Below, in pieces: positions 25,401 to 38,600 of a DNA stretch of 64,000 nt. Within the stretch, counting starts at the first letter, position 1; each line of letters opens with the position of its first letter. Source of the DNA: Pyxicephalus adspersus (Eukaryota > Chordata > Amphibia > Anura > Pyxicephalidae); contig NC_092859.1 of assembly GCF_032062135.1 (NCBI RefSeq), forward strand, positions 35,705,299-35,769,298, in the 5' to 3' direction. Both the position numbers and the translations under genes were made by a program. The notes below the pieces were generated by a model, which searched no databases, was not told where the DNA came from, and worked only from the letters and a program-made list of their open reading frames with translations.

Positions 25401-28400
25401 GATGGTTCCAACTTTGCATGTAGACAATTAAAGGTCAGACACCTGTCTCACCATAAATATGATGAAATATGATTCAAATGATTAGTAGCTAATAATACTA
25501 AAGTATAGTTGCTTATTACAAACACAAAAATACATTTTCCATCGATTTTTTCTATTAAAGCAAGTCCTACTGTTTTATTTCTATTATAATCACAACTTTT
25601 ACTATTATTTAATAGAAAAAGAACTTTAGAGTAAATTCACTGAAAGCATTCTACATGGGCTACAATCATACCAAAACTTGGTGCACTGTGCAATGTCATA
25701 TCCCGAATGACTCTTGTACCAAAGCAAGACCAGATTAAAAGGAACTGCTGGGCTACTCTCTTCAATGAGCCGGGTTTTTTCGATGCTACCTACAAAAGTA
25801 AGAACAGCAAGTTAGATTTTATGAGAGTGTATTGTAACAATTTACCATGGAAAGTGTCTTAGTAAATGATGTTTGAAAGGTGTGGGCTACAAAAGTAAAC
25901 ACTCTTGTGAACATGTTTGTTTTATTCTTTTTTTAGTTGCAAATTTTTCAATATACTGAGCACTGTGACTCAGTATAGTCAAGTCATTTTTCCTCTTTAA
26001 GTCAATTTTCTATAGCAACATTAGGATGTTAGTGCGTGGAACAATTAGATGTAATGGATACTGGAATTCTAAGAAACTTTTTAAAAGAAAGATAGTGCTC
26101 CAGATAGAAAACTGAAAAGGGAAATTATGTAAAATGTAATTTTACAAACAAAACAAAAATAATTTTTGTAAGCTGTAAGGTTGAAAGAAATTACATACTC
26201 AAGTATAAACCTCAATTTAATTTGACCTGGGAATTCCATTACAAAAAGAAGCTTGGTTTTTACTATACACAGGTCACATCACTAAATGGTACTGTATAAC
26301 AAACTCTTGCCATCTGAGACATATCTGAGAACGCAGTGCTATCCACTTGTGGCTAACATTAAAGCACAGAGAATATTTAAGAGCCTGTGACCATTCATAC
26401 TCAACCAAAAAGTAAAAAATTCTTTACCCGTAAAAAGATAAGAAAAAAAAAGATAAACAATGTGAGCTCATGTGGTTTTTACCCTTTTACATAAATGTTA
26501 AAAATTAACACAGCATGGATGTTTTTATTTACAATTATTTTATTGGAATGTCTGTTTTGAATGTTAGCAGTGCCCTGGGTTTATACTCAAGTCAATGTAT
26601 TCTCCTGTTTTTTTCAGATAAAAGTAGGCATTTCTGTTAATATTCAGATTGTTATATATTTATATATATATAAATATATATATAATATTATATATAAGTA
26701 TATACAGTATTCCTAACTTTTGTAACTTAAGTGTTTCTCTGAATCCTTCTTTTCCCTAAAAAAAAGACAAATGTTCCCAGTCTTTCTCTGGACCCCATAG
26801 CAGATGCATAGTGAGGTTTGTTGTCTTTTTTCTTTTGAACAAGAGATAGGTACGCAAAACCTGATGTGCCTAAAATTGCATGAGCATGTTAATAACCAGA
26901 AGGGGAAGGAAAAGAAGTTCAATGAGCAGCAGACCTTTCAACAAATTATAGTAACTTACCCTCACAACACATCGATCTACCATGGAATCCAGCCAATCAA
27001 TGTAAGCTTCTATCGGAGATTGTTCTTCTAATAAATGATCAAACTCTTGATACACTGCAGAAAAGTGAGTATATTGAAGTCTGATAACATATCTATCAAA
27101 TCACAGATAACCTTTTTACTTAAGATAGCTTTATAAAAACAATCGGGGATTACTGTCTCGGTTAGCCAGGACTACCAATCAAAATTCAGATTTAAGAATG
27201 CTAACTGATTAACAGAACCCTGACATGACTCATTGGATGTTTTATAAATGTTTCATAAAACTAGTTATCAAACGATATTTACTTTTTCTAAAACAGTTGC
27301 AGACTTTAGACTGGGTTAGCCAAGAAAGAATATTCAAGATGATTTACTTTATGCTCTTATGGCAATTTTAATTTATTATAATATTTCATATAAATAATAT
27401 AAATACAATACTTAGCAGGTTCTATCTACATGGATCTATTTTAGGATTTTGCTGTTAATAAGTTTTTATCTATCAGACTATCCCTATGTCAACATCAGTT
27501 TCTATACTTGCCATATAAAATCAATTTTTTAATCTGTGTAACTTCTCTTATACCAGTTGGTAGCACAGATTTCTTTGTTTTTAGCAATACATTTCAGTTT
27601 TTATTATATTTACATTTGTAAATAATCACCACTATCATATAGGCATTTAAAATAATGCTTTGTCTAGCCAAATATGCAACTTAACCTGAGCTGTGACAAC
27701 CAAGCAGTACAAATGCCAACATCCTCAAATCTTACACTGAACAATGAGCTTCCTGTGCTCATCTCTGGAATCTTCTATAGTATATAGACTCTGTTTGGTA
27801 ATGCTATTAAGGTCAACATTCCTCCAGTCTTCCAGCATCTGAAATGTGATATCTGCGCTGTGTATCACTGTCCGTGATGCCTGCAATACACATGCAAATC
27901 ACATGGTTAGAACAAACAGCGTTTATTATTCAGGGTTCATACTGTGCAAATATTGCTCAAGCAACAAAACAAATGTATGCATTTGCATAATAATGCTCAG
28001 TACCAACATAATGGGAAACCACGTAGATGAATTATCAGTCCCCTGTATGCATATTGCCTATGACGTCCATAGTAGGCATACAGACACGTGCTAAGAGTAG
28101 AGCTATAACTGCAAATGATGTATTACTACATTAGAAAATGGAAAACATTGGGAAAGAAAAAAATGTATTTGTGTTATTATGCCTAAATATTTTAGAATTC
28201 ACTACTTTTTATATGAAAATATCTTATAGAACACAATAGATGTATATTATTATTCCAAAGCAATTATGGAGACCTCTTATCAACTTGTTGCACAGATCTC
28301 ATCTACTGGGGAATATAGAGGTGCTGTGTATAAAGTTCAGGTGCTCTAAATGACTTAGGCAGATAGTCGCTGTCCAAATATCACCCTGGGATGCATATAG

Positions 28401-31400
28401 AGTAAGCGACCAGGGGTATCAAGGTAACCTGTTACACAAATACAGTATATCAGCACTCCCATAGGGTAAAATGCAGCCCGATATATTTGTCTAGGCAACA
28501 AAAAAATATTTCCCACTGTTGAGAGAAATAGATATATTTTTGCAGTCTCACCTGACATAGGTGGTTTAATGATGTCTGTCGTCGAAGGATTTGTGAGAAC
28601 CTTTTGGACACTATAAAAAATAAATGCAAAATAAGTTACCATTGTAGGCTTTTTGTTATAGAACTAATATATATTTAAACAATGTGTTACACTAATTTAT
28701 CAATGTACCCACAGGTATTATCTAAACGTTAAGGCTACGTACACACGTTCAATATTTGTCGTTGGAAAGGATTTCATGATCCTTTTCAATGACGAAAGAT
28801 TGAACAAGCGCCTATGAAGAAGGGCTCTATTACGGCTCTTCTTCGTTCGTGGATCCACCAGGACGGATCCATGAATGACGAACAATGAGCACTGTACACA
28901 TGCCAGATTCTTGTCGCATTTCAGCCCTAAGACGATTATTGGAAGAGAATGATTTGAGGCGTGTAGACGTGGTCCAAGGTGGAGGAGTCACGGGTCATGA
29001 AATAAGGTCCTTTTTTTCATATCATATGGAATAGATTAAGAAATAATTTTCAGCATTATTGTATAACCAATACTGTTGTTGACAAAATAAAATAATGTCC
29101 CTGATTTATTAAAGCTCTCCAAGGCTGGAGACGATACACTTTCATAAATGAAGCTTGTTGACCCAGCAAACTTCAACAACCTAACAATTCTAATACACTT
29201 ATGGCTGGCTTTGAGCAATGGAAATCTTATCTTTTTTTTGAAATATATTAGTTAAAACTTTAAGGTCATCCTTAAAGGGCCTTGGGAGCTGTAGTACAGG
29301 GGTATTGTCTAAACTAATAGGAACTGACCTCTGCAAGCATTTTTAGGTTAATAATGACATTAGAGGTATTAAGTAAGGAGACATAGGGGTGCACGTAAAT
29401 TGCCTACATAGCTTAACCACAGTATAATTAATTTAAGAAAAATGTGGGACCTGTGTCAGAGAAATGGTTAAAGACTTCAACTCCTTTTTTTAAAATCTAG
29501 ATTTTTATTATTAAGTACTAATTATTTAAATGCTCAAAGAAAATCATTTTGCATCAGCTTTATTATTTTTCTTTTGTCTTTCCGCCATTAACATGCTGCA
29601 CCATTAATTCATATTAAATAATACACATGTATAATGCACATTAACCCCGAAGTGACATCGTCCAAGCTCATGCTCTTGATCCCTGGCTAATCCTTTTTCT
29701 TAATTACAGGATGACGGTGAACAGCTTTTCTCAATGGAGAGTACGTGAATGCTTTGAAATGAGAAAGGATTAGTTTGCAGGTGATGGTCTTGGCTCTCTG
29801 CGGTGTGCTAGCGGTTGGAGTATGATAGAGACTAGCTAGCCTGCTGGGCCAAAGTCATTTGATAACGTCCCTTGCTGCATTTTAATAATAATCTGCTGCT
29901 TTTGTACTTGTGCAAAAAATAAAAGCTTTTTTTTGCATTGAAAAACATGGATTAATGCAGGCTAGAAAAATACATAATTAGGTACACTACACCTTTCTTC
30001 ATAGAGCAGAGCTATTCAGCAATAATAATTAGAGAGCAGATTCAGCGGGCTGCAGAAACACCACAATTCTACTAAAGTTAGAAGTCCCTCGGTGGACTTA
30101 TATCTTAGTTTCACTGCTTAAAGCTGGATTTAACAGGTATTGTAGTCCTTCGAGAAAGAATGAAGGCTCCTTTACCATGGCACTAAGCATAGGACGGTTC
30201 TCCAAACTTCTATTATCTATTAGAGTCTAGATACACAAGACATCTAGGTGGAAATAACAGCCAATCAGCAGGTAGTCTTTGGTATTTGATGAAACATCAT
30301 CATCATCACCAAATTATGCTATGGAGTTAAAATATGTTGTTAATGAAATGAATTCACCAAGTTCCATCACTTCACCCAAAGCCTAGGTATGCCTGGCAGC
30401 AGCATGTGCAGATACTGAAAACATTGTGGGCATTTTATGTCTGCAACCAGCAAAGCTAACACTCCCTGCTAACTGGACAGCTCTTAATTTGACTCGGGGC
30501 ATGCCAGATGTCTGCAGAAAGGCCGCTGCGTCTGCTTTTTTTCAACATTTTGGGGTTTTCTTTTTTTAGCCTAGATCTATGTTTCAAGTTAATTGGGCAT
30601 TAAAATTTGGATTTAAAATTTGCCTCTCCATGGACACATAGGGGTATTAAATGTGATTTTTTTTCACCTTTATCATTCTAAACACATACATTGGGAATAG
30701 CTACCTGCAGAGAATGCTTTGTAATGTCATATTCACTGCTTTATCAATATGCCACTTATTGTTTACTTTTACACACCCAAATCAAAAAATCACAAACTGA
30801 ATCAATACCTACGCTCAAATTTGATATTTCGTAGATTTTCTGGAAGGTCATGTAGAGCCACTTTCAACCATTCGTCTAGCTGTTTTGCAAATTTTCTTAT
30901 CACCTGCGTTAAACTGAAAGAAGCAAATTATAAGTGCAATATTAAATCAGTACAATTATTTCATAGTAAAGCATTCCTAATTTAGGTTACTAGTTACAAT
31001 GGGGTCTATTGATTTTACCGATGTAAAGCTAACAGCACCTAATCACAGGCCATAGATCCAAGAGAACAAAAACACTTTGGTTGCAATCACAAATGTTTAT
31101 AATTCCTGAGCAATTAAATCCCTAAATACAACCTATTGCCAATTGCGGCTCAGTATTTGAAACTTGGAGACATGTACCCCAATAATGTACAATATGGACC
31201 AGTTCTGCCGTGACATTCTGAAAACGAGAATTGGTCAGATGTCCTTATTATTTTAATTCTGCCACACAGATTTTACTGACCCATGGAGATCCCATAGACT
31301 GCTTTTTTTCATGTATTGTGTTGTAGCGTATTTGAGAACATACTGAAGTTATATTAGATTTAGTTAAAGCTGAACTTCAGCCAAATGTTTTCGTTTTTGG

Positions 31401-34400
31401 CTTCCTCTGCTCTAGATTTCTGTGTTGTAGTCAAGACTTCTCAGACATTAGGACCACCCAAGACCATAGACCACACCTTGAAAAACAAGTTTAGAAACTA
31501 CTGCATGTTCATAGTCTTGTAATGACAAGAACTCTCTCCATACAAAGTTTTAGTAAGACGTGGTGATTTTACTGACTTCATTATAGGAAGCCTTACATCA
31601 TCCTTCAAAGGCCACAGTGATCGCATCAGGCTAGAAGCTGCGGGCTTATCAGTTTGGAGAAGACAACTATGCATGTAAGTATTAGTAGTATGAATCATGG
31701 CACCCATGAATTTCTCAATAGCCAAAATGGCATTGCTGACCTGTAGATAAGGCAACATGCTTTATTTCCCATCTGATATTTCAGATCAAAACAGCTATCA
31801 GTTATTACAGATGCATCAAAACAAAAGGTGTTCAAGTAGGTGTTCTAACAGTAGTGTTAGCTGAAAAGCCTTTCCTCATCATCATGCTGTAAAGGAAGAC
31901 CCTTGCCCTCTTTGGAGAGGCACAGCTGCAAAATTAGGAGTAAGACTCCCTAATCACCAGGGAGCATAAACTTTCTGAACGTAGAACTATAAGCTGACTT
32001 AGACTTAAGCCTGACCATGGTCTCCGCAAAGAACGATGGTCCTTCTTTGCAGCAAGAGGGCTGGGTATAGCTTTTTTTTTTGATGTAGCTGAGATGTATT
32101 TAGATGATATAAACTAAAAGTTCAACTAGGCTTTAAAAGACTAAAATTCTCTTTCTCTCTCTGTATGTAAAACAGTGGAAAAGAACTGAAAAGTGTAGAA
32201 TGAATGAATATACCCACCTGTCAGGCAACGCTTGTAATACTGTTGGCATTAAAACACCAGAAATAGCTTTATAGAGTATAGAATCACACACTCCCACTAT
32301 ATTCACCACCGTGGACGAGCCCAGGACTGGCAGCATGTGTGGGGGCATGCCTTGCCAAAAGTGCAGGAGGAAACTTTGAACCTAAAAAAACAAAACAAAA
32401 TGACAGTTTAAGCAAAATTGATAGAATACCCTTTAGCTTTCTATATCCCACAAGGTAAAATGATGTTGTCAGCTTTATGTAGGTAGGTATTTTATAATGT
32501 GAGAGGAGTGAGACACAATCATTTGACTTTCTAAGTGCCGCGTTAGTGAATTCCGGTAGAATTGTCTCAACTGCCATGCATTTAACATACTAAACATTTT
32601 TTTGCCATTTATTATTAAATTTAAAATATCACTTTGGGATTGTAAATTGGATCAGTCAGAAGCCTATAGAAAAGGAATGATAACTGTTTCACCTCTCCTC
32701 CCACCCACCACCGTTAGTGTGTTGTTAGATTTACACAAGCATAAAAGTAAATTAAAGTTCATTATACATAGTGCATTCTGAATTAAAAATCTCTGTGCAA
32801 TCTCATTTTATTTTACCAAAACTATGTTATAGGAGGATCTATCCAAACTATTACCACATTCTTATTCATTAAACATATTACCAGTAGGGAGATAACTAGC
32901 TTACTTTCACCATACCTCATCAAAGTTGGCTCGTATCACAGTGTCTAGTATCCTTTGGCAGTGTGTTCTATACATCATTATAAATGTTGAAATCTAAAGA
33001 TTAAAAAAATATGTTTTCATTATAAATGAGTTATTCTAAAGACAATATATCCTTTGTATCTTTTAAAGGGAATGTATAGTCAATGCAAGTTGAGAATTAA
33101 ATACTATAAAAATAAATAAAAATGTAATGAAAAAATAAAAATAAAAAAAACAAGTATGAAAAGTTGTCAATCTTGCATCGAATTTATTATAAGGAGAACG
33201 ATTTATTATCTACTTAAAGTATGTAATCTTCAAAACTGTTATATACTTTCCCTTTAAAATCTTCTTCAGGTAATTTCAAAAGTAGTTTGGTGGTCCTGAT
33301 TTCAGCCTAATTCAAAAAACAATAACAAATGTTTCTAACTATTGAAAGTTGAGATCTATCCCCCTGTATGGGTTGACAAATCTCTGCACTGTGTGGCTGA
33401 ATGGGAGCAAGCAAGACATGGTAAATCCAAGTGGAATTCAATTGGTCTAGAACAGGGGTCGACAAACTCCGGCCTTTAGGCCAGATACGGCCTAGCCGAT
33501 AGTACGTTCCGGCCTAACGCCCCCTGGCTGATCCGGCCCAATGCCAGCAAGCAACCTGCTGATGGGCCAGGGGACGTTAGGAACTCTTGGAGCCGGAGCC
33601 ACTAGAGGTACGGAGCTCCGGTGCCGCCCCTTGCAGTTGCTCCCCTTTTTACCGCAGCCAGCATTGATACTTCCGCTGGCGCGGTAAATAGGGAAAGCTC
33701 CCTGAAGGTAAATCCATCTCCTCTGCAATGCATACGGAGGAGAGTATTGTTCATAATGTTCATAAGGACATAGAGAGCTGATATTGTTTTATGTTTTCTA
33801 TTATTTCCTCTTTTTTTGGGTCTTTGTCGAAAATTCTAAAATTTTGGGCTTTGTTAAAATTCAATAAAGGTATTTTGAAAAAAAAAATAGTCCTGGGCAA
33901 ATGAGATATAGAAGCCCCAAATGTACAGCATTCCAGGTTACTGCATCCTCTGTATTGGGGGGGGGGGGGGGGCAATGGGCATTTGCCCAGTTTGCTCCCC
34001 CCATTGTACCTTTAGACAGACAGTGTTTTGGTGTCTTTCGGAAGCTGAATACTACTAAAAAAGTAAAGTAGTTCTTTATAAAAGTTGTGTAAGTCATTTA
34101 TTCAGTGTTGGAAAATTGTGCATATTTGTATCTAGTTAAAGGAACTTTAACATTCATAAGCACTGTATGAATGTTACCAATTCTTTAAGTATATAAGTTC
34201 AATTTGCATACAGGTTTACTCCAATCCATGGCAAACAGTTAAATGCCAACTTTTACTAATACTATTTATTTTACCAATCTGTCCACAAATAAAGTTTAGG
34301 ATCTTTTTTAACCACAAGGTCTTTATACATTTTTTATTTAGATGACTTGATGTTGGCCTAGCATAGCTTTTAGAAAAACACAGATGAGAAACCCAAGAGA

Positions 34401-35622
34401 ACAAATTTGGCTCTATAGCTACCTTTTCTTCTGGGATGTTGGCTGGCAGATTTAGATCTTTGACATTTGGGAACTCTGGCAATAATGTTCCAAGCTTGGA
34501 TCGCGGTGAATACGCCACTGTCTGCTTTGTGACTTCTTTTTTTCCCGTCTCGTTGACCCACGCAGCTCCTTTCTTAGAATACATAACGTCATAATATTGT
34601 GAGGTCTCCTTAACGGCGATGCCATAATAATGATACCTAGTGAGGGGGAAAATGTAGTAAATTGCATCACAAACCAAAGCATTTTTTAATTTTTGGTAGT
34701 TTGGGGAGTTTTAACTTTATAGCTGCCCTCCATGAGGGGTTCACCTCCTGGTAACTGTTTTCATCATAACTTAATGTAAGTCTTCCAAAAATACTTGTTC
34801 CAGTGACCAATGTTTAAGACAGGATCTAAGACAGGATTTCACAATGCAAATATATTTATCCCTATTGTGTCCATGGGGCAGAAGGTACATTTCTTCATAA
34901 AGAAATGTATGAAATTTATGCACAAGTTCCAGGGGGTATAGTCTTTTTCAAAATTAAAAATGTAATTTTTAGTAAGTTTTGTTTGAGTAGTTAAGGCAAA
35001 GTTCCTTTACCACCATTTAGTTTTGGGTAGATGCTGCTACGTTTATTCACCCACCTGCTTCCTATATATTTAACGGATTGTGAAAGTAAAACCGCTACAC
35101 TGACCCAGGGATAACAGGAGGATGTCACTGTTCTGTAGTGTTTTTCATATATATTTAACTTATAATAATAATATTAATTTATTATTAGGAATTCACTTCC
35201 ATTGCAAGAGATTCTTATGGAGTCCATTAAAAGCCATTCTATCCATATTTAAAATGCCAGTTGCTAAATATGAATGGTTATTGCATTAGTGGTGAAAATA
35301 AATATTTCTTAACATACCATATTATTTTTCCAAAAAATAATACTCTACAAACAATGGAGATTCTCATTTTACAGCAGCTCATATTGCTGCTATAAGAATA
35401 TGTTGTACATAAGAAAGGCAAAAGCAAGAAATAAATTCACTTGGATCACCAAGAATTATTTATTGCCTATTTACATTGATCAATAGTTACATCTACCATT
35501 AAATAAAGTTATTAACCAAATATGGTAGAGACTTTGATGGTTTGGGTATGTTTTCTATGAATACATTCTCTTCTTTAGAAAAAGACCTAGTGCATATATG
35601 CGTATCGTATGTAAATAAATAA

Positions 35623-35662
<40 letters not shown>

Positions 35663-38600
35663 GAAAATATTTCAAAGAAATGATCAATTTATCACTTTTT
35701 ACATCTTTGTAGTTTTCCAATTGTCCAGGGTAAAAATTTAGCAAAGTGACATGTGTCAAAAAAATGTTATTTGACCTTTGACACGGGAACAACCCCTGAC
35801 TTTTCTACTCACTTTGATTGTCCTCTGGTCCCTAGTCTCCTTGTGGTCAGTTGTGGAAACTGCTGTCTAATTATCTGCAAGAAATACAAATATAATATAA
35901 CGGGTCAGCTATTTTAGAGAGGGCACCATCAGTTCAAGGTCATGACCTTCTTCCAGTTTGAAACATTTCAATAAAAATGAACGTTATATGAAAGCGATCC
36001 AAAGTAAGAAAACATTCCAATTGGTCTTCAAACAACATTTTTTTACAATCTCATTTATACTATATAGTTGCAAAACTGGCTAAATATGTATTATTTCAAA
36101 ATACTTATTTGCTGATGTTCCTTTACCCAAATACAATCCTGCTGGTATATAAATAAATACAATCCTGCTGATATATTATAAATACAATCCTGCCAATACA
36201 CACTTAAATACAATCCTGCTGCTTTAAAGCTGCACAAACTTTTATCCCAAAATAGTTTTTATTTGTTTTGTTTTTAAATTTTATTAAAAACTAATACAGT
36301 TTTGCCAGATCCATACAAAACCACTCTTTAATACCATGAATCACTCTATCCCGACTCTAGATGTAACTATTCTCTGAATAGGAGAATCACTGAAATATAT
36401 TAAAAAAAGCACGCATCCATCACTTTAGGGAAAATTACACAGATGACCCAGAAGAAGTTATAGACAGGCACAAATGTGATTATTAGTTAAAGTAATGACA
36501 CTTCTTGGTCCTGAGTAGCTGCTAAGTAGAACTGTGGTCAAACAATAGACATTAAAATATTGACATACTGTTAACAAGCAGAAATATGATTTATAATAAG
36601 CCTTTATCAAACTCTATAGCTGCAGGTGTTGTGGAGTAATGAATAGTTTAACTAGAACTCTGGCCTCTTATTAAAAGAATATTCTACAGCATGTAAAAGT
36701 GCATCTGCACGTATAATTTTCTCTTAGTGCACTTCCAAAGTTCCACAAATTAAATGCCCTCTTGCCAATGATGTTCACCCTTCCCGTGATGGTGCAGCAA
36801 TATTGAGAATTCAGAGCAGATTTGCTACACTCATGTAGGTTATGCCTTATTGAACTACAGTGAGATAAAAAAAAGTTGCACAGGTTGAGGCTATCAGCAT
36901 TGTCACTGTTGATTCATATGGCTTGTCAATCATCACTTTGTCACACCTAGTCCTACCTGCTGCTTTCTGGATTCATGGCACTGCCTCTGTTGTTAAAATG
37001 AGGCAGGAAGAAGGAGACAATTTTGTTTATTTTATGAGGTTTGGGCATCACATGGATTAGGGAGTTACTGGATTTGGGAATTTTCAGACCGTTATACGTG
37101 AGCCTTTAGTTGTACTTTAAAGTCTATAGAAGAAAGTACTTTTAGTAAAATTTCTCCTCTCTATTATATAAATACAAGATAATATGAATAATAATGTGAA
37201 GTTTGAGGATGAATCACATTTACAGTGTTAGCAGCTACTGAGGTCTTGTTTTTAAGCATATTTACCATTTGTTTAGAATCTTTTAATCTGTCCATAATCC
37301 AACTACAGTTTACAGCGGATGTAACATCTACCAATGTGCCCTGAAGCCACAGGAGCAGTAAAAAAAAAACAGTAACTATATACTCTGAAAATTCAATATG
37401 CAAGGTTTTCTGTTTTTTATTTTGAAAAGAGAAAATTGTCTTCATCAATATTTCATTAATTGAAAACCACATTAAATCCACAATTGCGATTTACAAACCC
37501 TTACAGCTTTCATTTTAATTTTTTTTCTTTTGGTGCATAAAATAAGATGTGAATTCCAAGATGTTTATAGAATGTAATATTTTCGATGACCCAAGCACAA
37601 ATTCATAAATCTAACACTTTTTCACACGTTGTTTGTGTTACTCTAAAAATGCTTGTACATGTGACAAACAGATGGATGCATTCAGCTTTTCAGATTTAAA
37701 AAAAAATATTAAATAAAGCCAAAGTCTTGATGAATTTCCAAGATGTTGTGCTATTCATTGTATTTGAAAATGGAGGGCTTATTTTTTTAAAGGCTATTCA
37801 GAAGAAGAATGCTTCACCCATGTATTTTCAACAGCCCTTCCTAATTTACACATATGCACCAAAGATCTGGAACTTGTTCTCATCTAGCTGTTGTACCAGA
37901 TGAATTTGTGGAGCAGAAGTTTAGAAAACACTTTAAAAAAATAAAACTTTGTGAAATGTTGTAGGACGGAGTGCTGCTCTGTTTGATAAATGAACAGACA
38001 GCTTGCCCATTTTTTTTTTTTTTTTTTTTTTTGTATGGACTCAATGAAGCTTGCCGTAAGAACACCCCATGCTGATAGAGCTACTGATCTAACATTCCTT
38101 GACTCAATAGCCAAATTCTTTTAACCCCTTCCAGTAGTTTGGCCTCTAAAATGGAGCAGAGAGCCGATTGTGGCTCCTGGAGTAGAATGGTTAAGTTGCA
38201 GTCGGCCAACACAGAAGAGAAAATCAAAGGAAGTTTCTGTAAGAAAGTGAATGTTTTGCAGAGTCTTTTGTCAAGCTTTACACTGTGAAGAATCTTAATG
38301 CTAATGTTATACAATGCGGCTTCCTATTTAGAGGGCTTCTTATCAAGAATCAAGTTTTGAGGCCTCTGTTGTCCAATATTGTGTATTTATAACTTATTTT
38401 AACTTGTTATTGTAGTACCAGCATTATCCATTGTTCTTTTTTTAGTGAACACATAAGTTGCCGCCCAAGATGGGCCACAGAGTGTTATGTCTCTACCACA
38501 GTCATGCATTTTATGGCTATCAGTATGTTATTGTACTGTGGACAGAAAACAGTTTTGAAAATGATAAGCCACACTGATTTTACAGATTTAGAGACATTTT

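Larger units (their letters stand above)
28611..30812 (-). other. rfx4 intron 9
   Basis: It holds a relative of the Harbinger MITEs (28732-28975) and half of the palindromic MITE (29097-29180). A less AT-biased, repeat-poor stretch at 29640-29870 includes an inverted pair (CTAATCCTTTTTCT / AGAAAGGATTAG) that could be a conserved noncoding element. Confidence 0.5.

Noticed and set aside
31498..31758. 86-codon minus-strand open frame in intron 8 with protein-like composition
   Set aside because: No family recognised, no matching splice phases, and human RFX4 runs directly from exon 8 to exon 9 without such a segment. It could be an old transposon or retrocopy fragment, but I cannot support it.
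34216..34422. C-terminal extension of the exon 6 open frame past EEK
   Set aside because: The GTAGCT donor at the conserved EEK boundary and the matching phase of exon 7 show this is intron read-through.
38081..38314. Possible processed pseudogene ending in the T23 tract
   Set aside because: The open frame matches nothing I recognise, and no poly(A) signal or target-site duplication was found.
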